Assembly: GCF_964019385.1 (NCBI RefSeq)
Contig: NC_088655.1
Coordinates: 17,536,690-17,600,689, forward strand
Origin: Sycon ciliatum
Taxonomy: Eukaryota; Porifera; Calcarea; Leucosolenida; Sycettidae
DNA: 64,000 nucleotides
Reading direction: 5' to 3'
How positions within the stretch are numbered: the stretch's first letter is position 1; the number at the start of each line of letters is the position of its first letter. Position numbers and translations under genes: made by a program. Below are positions 34,688 through 45,177 of this stretch, piece by piece. The notes beneath the pieces were generated by a model. The model had not been told where the DNA came from, did no database searches, and saw only the letters and a list, made by a program, of their open reading frames with translations.

Positions 34688-34938
34688 GGTGACAGTTCAG
34701 ACTTAGCGCTCTAACACAGGTCTGCAAGTAGTCACGTGAGAGTCCCCTGGGGCATTCACTCCGTGAACTCACTCACTACTAATCTGGCCGGGCGTCCCAC
34801 TGCTGTTGTCTCCATGGTATATTCATTCTACAGTTATGGCATGGTGTTGGAAAACTCAGACACGTTACGGCCATGCTTGCGGACACTTGAGAGGACCGTG
34901 GGGCATTCACTCCGCCCGCCGAATAGTCGATAGATACT
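34688..34938. mobile_element. Element X, right terminal repeat only
   Basis: Same structure and deletion joint as the copy at 3768-4017. Confidence 0.75.
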
Positions 34939-35261
34939 GTTTGTCTACTGTAACACTGCTTTATCTACTCTTGATATTATTAATCCGTGTTAGACTCGTT
35001 TGTTAGAGGGTTACACAAGTAAGACTCGTAGCAATACCTGTCTTGCTAATGATGACTGTTCCACTTACATGCAGTTGTTTCACATACTTGAAGACCATTG
35101 AAGTACAACCATACATGTATATAATGAAGAAACATGGACAAATGAACTATGCCTTAGGCTATAATTTCCACTAACACCACCAGTTACTTGACAGTCAGCT
35201 AATTCGATAACATAATTATTGCACGAATGTGACCAGACACATCTAAAACTACCAAACAAAT

Positions 35262-35574
35262 TCACGGTTCGCGTGAGACTCGGCCAAAGGCCCAGTTTTC
35301 TGCATCCGCAGGAACGCCACCACCCCTTGAACCAAAGCGCAGATGCAGCTCCGATACGGTTGGAGATGAGTAGATTAGACCCACCACAAAGTGGTCAAAG
35401 ACCGAAATTCCCATTCACTGCATCCATGTTTCCCTCATGCAAGGCCACGAGTCCTCCATTAAGTGTGGGACGCAGCATGGCTGGAAAAATCCTTCCGCTT
35501 CCAAGCAGTTCTTGAACCTGGGATACTCTGTTTTTCAATCATGGTTTTAGACCATACCACTATGCCTGCCTGCC
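35262..35574 (-). repeat. SINE with tRNA-like head, copy 6
   Basis: Second-position SINE, nearly identical to the copy at 5971-6283. Confidence 0.65.
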
Positions 35575-35814
35575 CAGAACTAACAAGACACACACAAAGA
35601 CTCCTGGGAACCTCCTTTTGAAGTTGAATCGGTATAGCCTTGTCAACAGGTGACGTAAGCAGGAATAATCCCGGCCGTTGATCCACGTATCACGCTCTGA
35701 GCGTTAATTTCCCGGGACCAACATTACGAGTGCTATAACTCAAGAACCGGTCTTTCTATCGCTTTGATAATTGTTCGAGGTGACAGCTGAGAGTTTTCTC
35801 TTCAATCTACATAT

Positions 35815-37067
35815 GAGCCAGAGTACGCCAAAATATGACCACAGACCAAAATTCGGTTTCAGTTTTTTGTTCAAAAATGATCTAACACACCTAATGTTCA
35901 CTGTCTGAAAGTTTTGGATTGATCCGACATGTCTAAGTATTGCTACAATGGTATTATATGCAGCACTGTTGAAATGGTGAAATTCTATGTACAGCAATGG
36001 GATTGTCATTTTTGCTCACAATTGATATGCCCCTTGGTTCATCCTTTTCGGGTCAGTTGCTATGTCGAGGGTCTTATAGCATGAGCTGACAGGTACTCAG
36101 CCACATCACAATTGTGTATAGGCAGCTGAGATGGGTGTCCGAAATACCTCCTGTTTGGAGCACCACTGGAGAACCGCCAGCGAAAACACGGTCAACATCA
36201 GACTAATAAGATGGCGGAAGAAGTTGGCACTCCATGTCCTCTCCATCACACTACACCTGTGCTTTCAGATATACAGTATACACTGCTGCACACAGTGTTA
36301 CTCAACATACTAGACGTCGCAGTTATATTCCCCACACCAAAGCCCATCTGCACACGGTTTTCTCCGCACACCAGAGAGTACTGCTTTCGCTGCATACTAA
36401 TCATGCTAGCGATGTTCCGCATAAGGGTACTCAAAATTATCGACTTGAGCAAGTTGAGGTAGCAGCAGAGTCCAGTGATTGTTTTTGGACTTGCAACCAA
36501 TACTGGCATTGTCCTGGATATGTGCAGCAATGACCATTCTGGCCAAATCATCGGCCGACTCACCTCCCAAGTCAGTGTCGATGTCAATCGCTTGCCAGGT
36601 TTTCATCAGAGTAGAATTCCTCATCACTGCAGATCGTGGGACTACCAGCATCAAATCTTTTTACGCTCGATGAAAGTGTCGCCCTCATATGACTCGTCGC
36701 TGTAGCCATCATCGTCTTCCTTCTGTTTCCGACTCGAATCCTCAAAATATGTTATCCTGCGCATGGAGTGCGATGATGTCGTCTTCTTCCGCTCCGCAGT
36801 ACATTACTTCTACTAGGCTCTTCTGTCGATACATCGATGACGATCAGTTTTAGGCGACTCAGCGCAACATGGAATACAAACTCTAACAAATAAACTTACT
36901 TGCAACAAAGAATTGCATCCGGAACAGTCCAGTCGACCGAGGAGAACAACATCAGCGACTGGCGTTGCACTGCACTGCACTTCATATTTTTTGCCGCGGA
37001 ATTCAAATCGCGATTTTCTCGAATTTTTCAAAAAACCCTGTGGTCATGTTTTAGCGCGCTCGGGCTC
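35815..37067. mobile_element. GAGCC-ended DNA element, unit 5
   Basis: Copy of the element at 6524-7770. The right target duplication has drifted to ATAA. Confidence 0.75.
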
Positions 37068-37726
37068 ATAAAAAAATTATTTCGATCTCTCCAAAAGAGA
37101 TTTGACCATGTGACGATAATGTCAAAATGCCTACCCCATCGATCATCTGTGTTCGATCAATGTATGGGCCAGCCAATAAAGGGTTAACTCTGAGTTTCAC
37201 GCATTAAATTTTACGAGTAAGTTCATGTTTTTGACACTTTAGTCTAGCATTTTGGGATATGGTAGGGATACTGATGGGGAGATGGTAAAATAAAGGTGGT
37301 TAAACATCAAGTTGTTTTCTGACATACCTAGCACATTGTAGTCTGGCGTTGGACTTAGGAGAGTGCGATTTCTCGATGAGTGCAACTTTAAAATTGCTTA
37401 GATGAGCAGAGTGTATTTTGGATATCAAATATGGCACCGGTCAATAGCCAAGACCTCAAAACAATGCAGTTCATATCTTGCGCATTTACCTGTATACATT
37501 AGATTAGGAACTTGACTAACATGACACAACGAAATTGTGGTTCACAACCATAACCAAAATGGGACGACATGCGCCCAAATGCGAGGTGGGACAAATACCA
37601 ATCAAACGGTTACTTAGAACGGGATTAGGGGAACAATCCTACTTGAACAATGTTGTTTGTGTGGTATGTTTTTTTTAACTTCCCCGCGTGAGTTTTCAGG
37701 CGATAGAGATGTCCATCATAATAATA

Positions 37727-37924
37727 TTAGAAACTCGGGTATTGAGCCATTAATAAATGTAGAAAAGAAAAAGAACATATGGAAACGAGTTAAGAATGTG
37801 TTACTACTCTGTGAGTTTTGTGCCTAGTTGTTGCACTTTCTGACTGTATTATAGTATCTAGTTACAGTGGTGGAGAGTTACTCTTAACTCGTTTCCATAC
37901 GTTCTTTTTCTTTTCTACATTAAC
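37727..37924. mobile_element. Small MITE, unit 5
   Basis: Same MITE as at 8440-8633, before the third homeodomain remnant. Confidence 0.6.
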
Positions 37925-37986
37925 AATATTAGGTTTTGATTTACAAATTTTCAATTCTTTCCGGAAAATGTCCACCCCGGTTTTCG

Positions 37987-38258
37987 TTATTCGGACTTAG
38001 AATTTACAGAAATATCCTCTTCATTTTCATCCCGATCTTCCTCTCTTTGGTCTTGCGAATCTTTGGAGTTGCTGGTGCTACATTCACCGCGCGGTTGAGC
38101 GCGGGGTGCTTTTCTAGAATTATCTTAGGACCGTTGATAGCAGCGCCAATTCCGTATGGTTTTTGTCCTTACGGCAAAACTGTTTGCGAATTCGACTACA
38201 CTTTGTGTAGATGGCCAATGACCTTGAGCAAATTCATCCGTCAGAACAGCATGCTCGA
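37987..38258 (-). pseudogene. POU homeodomain remnant 3
   Basis: Third copy of the same truncated homeodomain and tail, with the same breakpoint upstream of the homeodomain and the same inactivating changes. Confidence 0.85.
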
Positions 38259-38538
38259 CGAAGTCGCAAAAACTTCTTCTTCACATGTTACTCGAAGCGT
38301 TCATTTCATTTATTTCACCCATAGACCATACGTTTCATTCTTTGCGAATGGGTTTACTCACAAAGCTAATCGAGTGAAACGAGAAAGTAATACCCGTAGC
38401 AATATTTGTCTTGCTTGCGAGTACTGTTCAGCCTACATGTACATGCAGTTGTTTCACATACTTGAGGACGGTTGAAGTACAAATACATTCATTTAAAGGA
38501 AGGAAAATGGACCAATCAACTACGAATTAGGCTATAAT

Positions 38539-39058
38539 GATCGGCGCGTCCGCGAGGAAAGTAATATCCTCAAAACCTTCACTTTCTCTTGTAACGCAGC
38601 AAGTTTCTTCCAAGCACCGACACAACAACCGTCCATCTCGAGTGCGCTTGTCCTGTCGGTACAAGTAGCCACCAAGGCTGAATACTTGTTTTCCACAAGT
38701 TGTGAAAGTATTGAATTTCATGATTCCAAGATTTGATTCCAAGATTCAGAGATTCAAACTCACGATAACCTCTTGGTGTCTATGACAAGTATTTTATGCT
38801 TGTTTCTACTTGCCGCTGAGGTATCAAGCCCTAAACACAACTCGCGTTGAGATATGCAGCACTAACCGTTCTTAGCGCTGCATTTGCAAAGGCTTATACT
38901 TTGCGGCGCTGGATAAAGATAAGCTGTCACAAAATAGGCGGAGAATCTCGGCGCAACAAACCCGTGCGCGCCTAACATTGATGCTGATATAGTGGGTGCT
39001 GCGGCGAGTGTGCTATGATGCGGAGTGCGGTTTTGGGTGGCTGAAGCGTATGTTAAGC
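38539..39058. repeat. 520-bp conserved insert, copy 4
   Basis: Same length and ends as the copy at 9241-9760. Its first bases are gatcgg where the others have ggtcgg. Confidence 0.6.
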
Positions 39059-39170
39059 TAATTTCCACTAACACCACCAGTTACTTGACAGTCAGCTCAT
39101 GCGATAAAATAATCATTTCACGAATGTAACCAGACACATCTAATTGTTAACTAAAACTAACAACACAAAT

Positions 39171-39484
39171 TCACGGTTCGCGTCAGACTCGGCCGAAGGC
39201 GTATTTTTCCGCATCCACAGAAACGCCACCAACCTCTTGGATGGAGTCGCAGATGCAGCTCCTAAACGGTTGTAGGTGAGTAGATCAGACCCACCACAAC
39301 GTGGTCAAAGACCGAATATCCCATTCACTGCATCCATGTTTCCCTCGTGCCAGGCCACGAGTTCCAAAATAACTGTGGGTCGTAGCACGTCTGGAAAAAT
39401 CTTTCCGTTCCTAAGCAGGACTTGAACCTGGTACCCTCTGTTTCTCAATCATGGTCTTAGACCATACCACTATGCCTGCCTGCC
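39171..39484 (-). repeat. SINE with tRNA-like head, copy 7
   Basis: First-position SINE, nearly identical to the copy at 441-754. Confidence 0.65.
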
Positions 39485-40107
39485 TTAAACTAACAAGAGA
39501 CACACAAAGAAGAAACAGCAAGAAAACAACAGGAAACCACAGGAAACAATGTAAAGATACATACGAGTACGTGCGAACAAAAAGAGTTTTAACTCTGAGT
39601 TTCACGCAATAAGTTGTGAGCTCAAGACATACCTTGCACATTGTAAACTGGCGTTGGACGTATGCGAGTGAGATAACTCGATGAGTGAAACTTGAAAATT
39701 GCTTGGTTGAATGAGAGCAGAGTGTGTTGTGAATATCAAATATAGCACAGGCCAATAGCCAAATGCGCAAAACAATGCAGGTCATATCATGCGCATTTAC
39801 CGGTATACATTAGACCAGGGACTTGACTAACATGACTCAAACTTAGACGAAATTGCGGTTCACAACCATAAACAACATGAAACAGCATGCGAACAAATAT
39901 GACCTGGGACAAATAACAATCAGACAGTTACTTAGAATGGGTTAATGGGAACAATCCTACTTGAACAATGTTGTTTGTGTCGTATGTTTTTTGAAACCCC
40001 CCCCATGAGTTTTTAGGCGACAGAGATGTCCATAATGATAATAGTTATTAAAGTTATTGGATTACTAATTTCCAATAACTTCAGGATAATGTCCGCCCAA
40101 GTATTCG

Positions 40108-41679
40108 TTATTCGGACTCAGACTCTTCTGAAGTATCGTCTTCATCTTCATCGAGATCTTCCACTCTTCGGTCTTGTGAATCTTGCGATTTGCTGGTGCT
40201 ATATTTCCTGCCCGGTTGAGTTCGGGGTGCTTTTCTAATATTCTTCCTGGCCCGCTGATTGGCAAACCATTTTCGTATGTTTTTTGTCCCGACGGCAAAA
40301 TGCTTAGCCAATTCGGCTAACCTTTGTGTAGATGGCCAATGATCTTGATCAAACTCATTCGTCAGAACAGCATACTGATCCTTTGAAAATAGGTTGTGGG
40401 CTCGGCCACTTCGCAATTTGGTAGTACTTGTATCTCGTGGGGCACTAGCGTTCATGTCTACATCATCTAGCCATGCTTTGAATATTTGGTACAACGAATT
40501 CATTGTAGCGTCACAATATACACGTCTTCTAAAATTTCTGATAGAGTTCCTAGCGTTTGGAAATTTGGCACCATAGGATATGCAGTGTATGGATACGAGT
40601 CTTTCTTGTGAAATGTTTGCCCGTTCTCTTGCTGTTTTGATCAATTCGCAAAAGGCCTTATGATCATAACTCAATATATCTGTGTTTGCCGTCGGAGAAC
40701 AGCGACCCATTGTACTTGGTTGTGGGAGACATGGGGATGATCCGTATTCGCTCGTTGTCTGCCCAAGCGAAGCGTTCTCGCTGTGTTCCTGTTGTGATGT
40801 ACTCAAGGGTAAAGAGGAAGAAATCCCAGGTAAACTAGAAGGCGTATCTCTTTGTGTTGTCAATAATATTTTATAGGCTGGTCGGGGATATGGGGATGCT
40901 GCATGACGCCTTGTGCTCTCCGTGTGAGAAACATACTCACGGTTTTGCTGTTGCGAGTTACTGATGGCCGAAGAAGAAGCATATCCCTGTAAAGCAGATG
41001 GTGCATCGTGCTGCGCTGAACTGCGGGCATTTAATCTACGTCTTTGGTCTTCGGAGCCAGATGCGGATGGTGTGTATTTCCTTGTTCTCGGAACAAGGGA
41101 AACGTTCTCTGAGTAATGCTGCCACTGGTGTTGCTCCTGCTGTGGATTGAGTGAGGAATTATACGAGATGCCTTCTAGTCGCTCCTTTGCTCCATGATGC
41201 GGAGTAGGAGTGCTTGACGCAAAAGCAGATGATAGCTCTGAACCAATAGTTTCATCGGGTTCGACGCGTCTGGAAGTGAAGTCGTTTGTTTCGGTTTGAG
41301 TTGACCGGGGCATATTCAGCCAACGGGCAATTTCTTGAACGTCCATGACAACTCGCTTCCAATCCGATGCGTCGTCTTCAGCAACATCGAGCGGTTTGTC
41401 TTTGTAGTATTGTCGTGTCTCAATCTTTTGAAGCACGGCCGTAAGCTCATTTCGCAGGGGATACGAGTCCAAGTCATTCTCCAGTTCCAGGCTAAGCCTT
41501 GGTGAACTATTCGATGACTTTGGTATCGCCATGGATGTGGTTGATGGATGACTGAAATATGATGGGGCACTAGTTACGATCTCAGTGCTGGCCGACGATG
41601 TTCTGTTCTTTGCTGTTGCAGTTGAAGACGAGCCGCAAGAAGAGACACCGGTCGCAGTTCGTGGTGGTTGATCAGCCAT
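40108..41679 (-). CDS. Divergent POU-homeodomain protein, copy 6 (intact)
   Basis: This is a 523-codon frame from the conserved ATG at 41679. The frame also stays open to an upstream ATG at 41853, which would add 58 residues with a hydrophobic, Cys-rich stretch. I prefer the inner start because only that ATG is kept in phase in all copies. Residues about 72-122 hold the charged block, 339-408 the POU-specific domain (ISQERLVSI, YGAKF, SIRNF, FKAWLDDVD), and about 424-483 the homeodomain with W471 and helix 3 WFANQRARK (A50, N51). The C-terminus is acidic. Family knowledge predicts a nuclear DNA-binding regulator recognising a bipartite site. It is single-exon, minus strand, nearly identical to frameshifted copy 2, and shares its homeodomain half with copies 1 and 5. 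Target genes are unknown. Confidence 0.88.
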   Translation of the reverse strand: MADQPPRTATGVSSCGSSSTATAKNRTSSASTEIVTSAPSYFSHPSTTSMAIPKSSNSSPRLSLELENDLDSYPLRNELTAVLQKIETRQYYKDKPLDVAEDDASDWKRVVMDVQEIARWLNMPRSTQTETNDFTSRRVEPDETIGSELSSAFASSTPTPHHGAKERLEGISYNSSLNPQQEQHQWQHYSENVSLVPRTRKYTPSASGSEDQRRRLNARSSAQHDAPSALQGYASSSAISNSQQQNREYVSHTESTRRHAASPYPRPAYKILLTTQRDTPSSLPGISSSLPLSTSQQEHSENASLGQTTSEYGSSPCLPQPSTMGRCSPTANTDILSYDHKAFCELIKTARERANISQERLVSIHCISYGAKFPNARNSIRNFRRRVYCDATMNSLYQIFKAWLDDVDMNASAPRDTSTTKLRSGRAHNLFSKDQYAVLTNEFDQDHWPSTQRLAELAKHFAVGTKNIRKWFANQRARKNIRKAPRTQPGRKYSTSKSQDSQDRRVEDLDEDEDDTSEESESE

Positions 41680-42030
41680 ATGAACGTCCTGAAAGATATC
41701 CGTTATTTGTTCTCTGCAACCGCAGCACAATACAAATAGAAGACAAATTGTGCAGTGAGAGAAAATTTTTGAATTTGGTATTCGAAGAGAACGAACTACA
41801 ACGGATAGAAAGACAGTTGTTAAGCTACGGGCTTGAAAGTTGTCTACGGGCATTGAAGACTGCAGCCTGGACTAACGCGTTTTGAGCGTCCTCAGGGGGG
41901 ATTTTACAGCTTCTGTTGCTAAAGTTAAGGCTGAAAAAATTAATCACAAGTGAAAGGTGTTCGCTGTTAGTAACACTTGGTAGAAAAGAATCACAACTGC
42001 AATGTGATAAGATTGCCCACTGAATCACCT
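41680..42030 (-). promoter_or_regulatory. Conserved upstream block of POU copy 6
   Basis: Equivalent block with the core near 41947-41980. The upstream ATG at 41853 is in phase with the gene. Confidence 0.4.
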
Positions 42031-42135
42031 CGTACTTGGAATTTCAGTAACTTGTGCATGCTGAAACGCGTCAGTACGTTCAAGGGATCGTTGTTCTCGC
42101 ATGTGCGTATCGCTAAACCATTTAATAATCTAAAA

Positions 42136-42627
42136 TATACAAATAATCTACGTGGAGATAAAAGTTTAATAATAGCAATGAAAAGTATGAATGCCGCAGA
42201 CATCACCACGCAACATGACAATTTGTTCAAGGTTTGGTTTTGTGTGTTTCCAAAATCGATTTTCACGTTCCGATCATCAGTGGAAATACGGAACTAAAGA
42301 GATCAAGGGAAAAACAAAGGTTAAAAATCCAAAGAAGTGTGACACATGACGGGTAACTTGTGGTAAGTTTTACAAAAAGTGAGAACTAAAATAAAGAGTA
42401 ATCTTTATTTTAGTTCTCACTTTTTGTAAAACTTACCACAAGTTACCCGTCATGTGTCACACTTCTTTGGATTTTTAACCTTTGTTTTTCCCTTGATCTC
42501 TTTAGTTCCGTATTTCCACTGATGATCGGAACGTGAAAATCGATTTTGGAAACACACAAAACCAAACCTTGAACAAATTGTCATGTTGCGTGGTGATGTC
42601 TGCGGCATTCATACTTTTCATTGCTAT
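42136..42627. mobile_element. Hairpin insertion, perfect 227-bp arms, 13-bp TSD
   Basis: The direct repeat taataatctaaaa (42123-42135 and 42628-42640) flanks a segment absent from unit 2 near 12816. The palindrome arms are 42170-42396 and 42403-42629, with a 6-base loop, and I see no mismatch. A 13-bp duplication is more typical of LINE-type endonuclease than of DNA transposases, so a snap-back cDNA insertion is one explanation. Confidence 0.8.
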
Positions 42628-43374
42628 TAATAATCTAAAACTGTTCATATTTGCACCACACAGCCTTCCCTTAGTAATTATAGCATTCGAATTCACACTT
42701 TTCCAGCTTGACACACCGCCAGCTATCGTTACTTCTGTGTACTTGTTACCTACTATAGTCGATATACTTCATATATTATACGTTTTAGGTTTCTCAAGTC
42801 TGGCACCTTTATTCACTTCTATGTGTACGAGGTCACCAGTTGTCCAAGCTGTTTTATGCTGCTTATCTTTGCGCTATTGGTATCACGTTCATTTCCGAGG
42901 GCCCTCAAAGTCTGTGCTCACCTTCCAGGAGCAACGCTGACTCATTCTACACTCTGGTGGGTCACGAGGTGTTTGTCGCGCTGAACACGGAGGAGAGGGT
43001 GTGTCACAATAGTATTGTACCACTCCCTCTCCTAATGCATAATTTCGTTATATGGGCCTCAACCAGCGAAAACAGCCCTTAGGGTTAACATTTTCAAAAT
43101 TCCTTTTTGGTTAGAAATTTGTTGAATCACATCTACTGAAGGAGCTCAGCCAAGAAAAAGTTCAATATTCCGATTCTAAATGGGTTTATACACCAATAAA
43201 CAATATTTACTCCAAATAGTGCAATTTATGTATACGATGTATGTGTACAATGAATATTCAGCATTCGAACTTCGGAAGGTGGGTGGGCAGCTTGAATACT
43301 TTTGAACTAGTGAAGTAAGCAGCTATAATGACAAAGAATAGCTGATGATCGACGAGGAGACAATAGTCGTAAAA

Positions 43375-43991
43375 TGGCAATAAATAAGATAAATTGTGCA
43401 CTCATAACAACAGCAAAAATGAAGAAAGTCAAGTTCCATAACGTTTTCTTGTGACTGTCATCAGTGGAACGCCGTCACATAAAAATGTAATAACTAAAAC
43501 ACACACTTATATACATGTAGCTAATATGGTTTCAGGTAGAAATACAGCAGCTAACAAGTACAAAAAGCGAAGTTTGCACCTTTGCAATGTGTGAATATAG
43601 TGTATGTGAGAAAGGTAGTGGCAGATGAATGTGATACTGTGTGAATGAATGTAATGGTGCGTGTGTATTACTTGAAGAGTGTGAGTGATACAACGTTTTC
43701 TTTCTGCACCATTACATTCATTCACACAGTATCACATTCATCTGCCACTACCTTTCTCACATACACTATATTCACACATTGCAAAGGTGCAAACTTCGCT
43801 TTTTGTACTTGTTAGCTGCTGTATTTCTACCTGAAACCATATTAGCTACATGTATATAAGTGTGTGTTTTAGTTATTACATTTTTATGTGACGGCGTTCC
43901 ACTGATGACAGTCACAAGAAAACGTTATGGAACTTGACTTTCTTCATTTTTGCTGTTGTTATGAGTGCACAATTTATCTTATTTATTGCCA
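43375..43991. repeat. Perfect hairpin, 286-bp arms, 45-base loop
   Basis: Bases 43375-43660 are the reverse complement of 43706-43991 as far as I can read, with loop 43661-43705. Arms this long without visible mismatch imply a very recent origin or an assembly artefact. Confidence 0.85.
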
Positions 43992-44400
43992 TAATAGCTG
44001 ATGAGTGCGGAGAAATGATCGACATATTCGCAGCTGCATCCTGCGTGGAGTCGTTCCCCAATCTCGTCTTCCATTTCTTCCTCCGCAGCTGAAGACACGA
44101 CGTCGCTACCGTCACTAACCCCAGACTCCGAATTTATCTCACTTGACGACTCCTCATCTTTCGACTCTGACGAGTCATCGGCCACCTTGAGCCGCATCGC
44201 AGCAGGAGCTGACGGCTGCGATTCCACCTTGCTGTTGACATCGATGTCGGAACCAAAGAACGTTTCATCCTCATTCTGAACTTCAGCGGCTACTTCAACA
44301 TCCACTCCCCACCAGGCTCGAGCTAGCTGTAGGCAATGACTGCAGTGTGTGCTCTGCGAACAGCTCTGGCGTCCGCAGCCATCACAACAAGATCAAGGAA
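43979..44400 (-). pseudogene. Acidic, Cys-containing reading frame in transposon
   Basis: The minus-strand frame runs from about 44400 to 43979 with no stop after about 44378. It begins with a cysteine cluster (CDGCGRQSC, then THCSHC) and continues into an acidic Ser/Glu/Asp-rich stretch such as NEDETFFGSDID. Its stop lies at the edge of the hairpin, so the C-terminal part may have been replaced by the palindrome. It may be the N-terminus of a transposase or a captured gene. I do not recognise a family. Confidence 0.4.
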
Positions 44401-45177
44401 CACAGGAGTCGCCACTCGACACCACTTCAACTTCAAAATAAATTACTTCAAGCAAGGAGTTCAAGAAGTCGTCGCGCTGTTCGCAGCGCGATGAAAAATC
44501 GTTGAACGTCACAAATCGACGTTTTTCTCGAAAAAATTACGAAATATCTAAGAGTCGTTTTCGCTGATTGCGGCTCATATTATAACAAAAATATGCCTTA
44601 TGCTACAGACTCAGAGGGTAAAGTGGAGAGACGAAGAGCAACGACGATGAACCCCCCCCGGCTTGAACAGTATCTAACGACCATGCGGCGGGCGGAGTGA
44701 ATGCCCTATGGGCCTCTCAAGTGTCCGCAAGCGTGGCCATAACGTGTGCGTATTCCAACAGCATACCATAGTAGTAGAATAAATATACCATGGAGACAAC
44801 AGCAGTGGGACGTCCGGCCAGTTTGGTGGTGAGTGAGTTCACGGAGTGAATGCCCCAGGGGCCTCTCGCGTGACTACTTGCCATGCTGTGTTGGAGGGCT
44901 AAGTCTGAATTGTCACCCTTATTTCCAGTACATCTACATGTATACTACATATTGGATAAATCTTGTGTTGTAGAATTCCACATGTGTGTATACTGTTCTG
45001 TACGTTTGTGCATTGAGCACTCTACCTTGAACTGCCTTCACCGGCCTTGTCTATAATATTATCATTTACAATCTGCGGACAGAGTTATGACAGTCAAGTA
45101 CTCTTGTACTAGTTTTGGCTCCACAATCCAGTATGTCGTTACTATAATAGCTTTCGTGTCTTAGGTTGTTGGTATGT

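Larger units (their letters stand above)
30947..38730. repeat. Tandem duplication unit 5 (7.8 kb)
   Basis: This is the shortest complete unit and close to a minimal repeat: 520-bp insert, SINE, intact POU copy 5, right end of X, SINE, GAGCC element, POU 3' flank, MITE and homeodomain remnant. It lacks the CAGTGGCG-ended insertion of unit 1 and so supplies that element's empty site near 34945. Confidence 0.85.
43054..44576. mobile_element. DNA element with related ends and internal hairpin
   Basis: The ends gggcctcaaccagcgaaaac and, inverted, gagccgcaatcagcgaaaac are terminal inverted repeats. ATAT flanks both sides (43050-43053 and 44577-44580), and the site is empty in unit 2 near 13236. 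It shares end pattern and TSD type with the GAGCC elements. It carries a perfect hairpin at 43375-43991 and, on the minus strand, an acidic Ser-rich reading frame. Confidence 0.78.
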
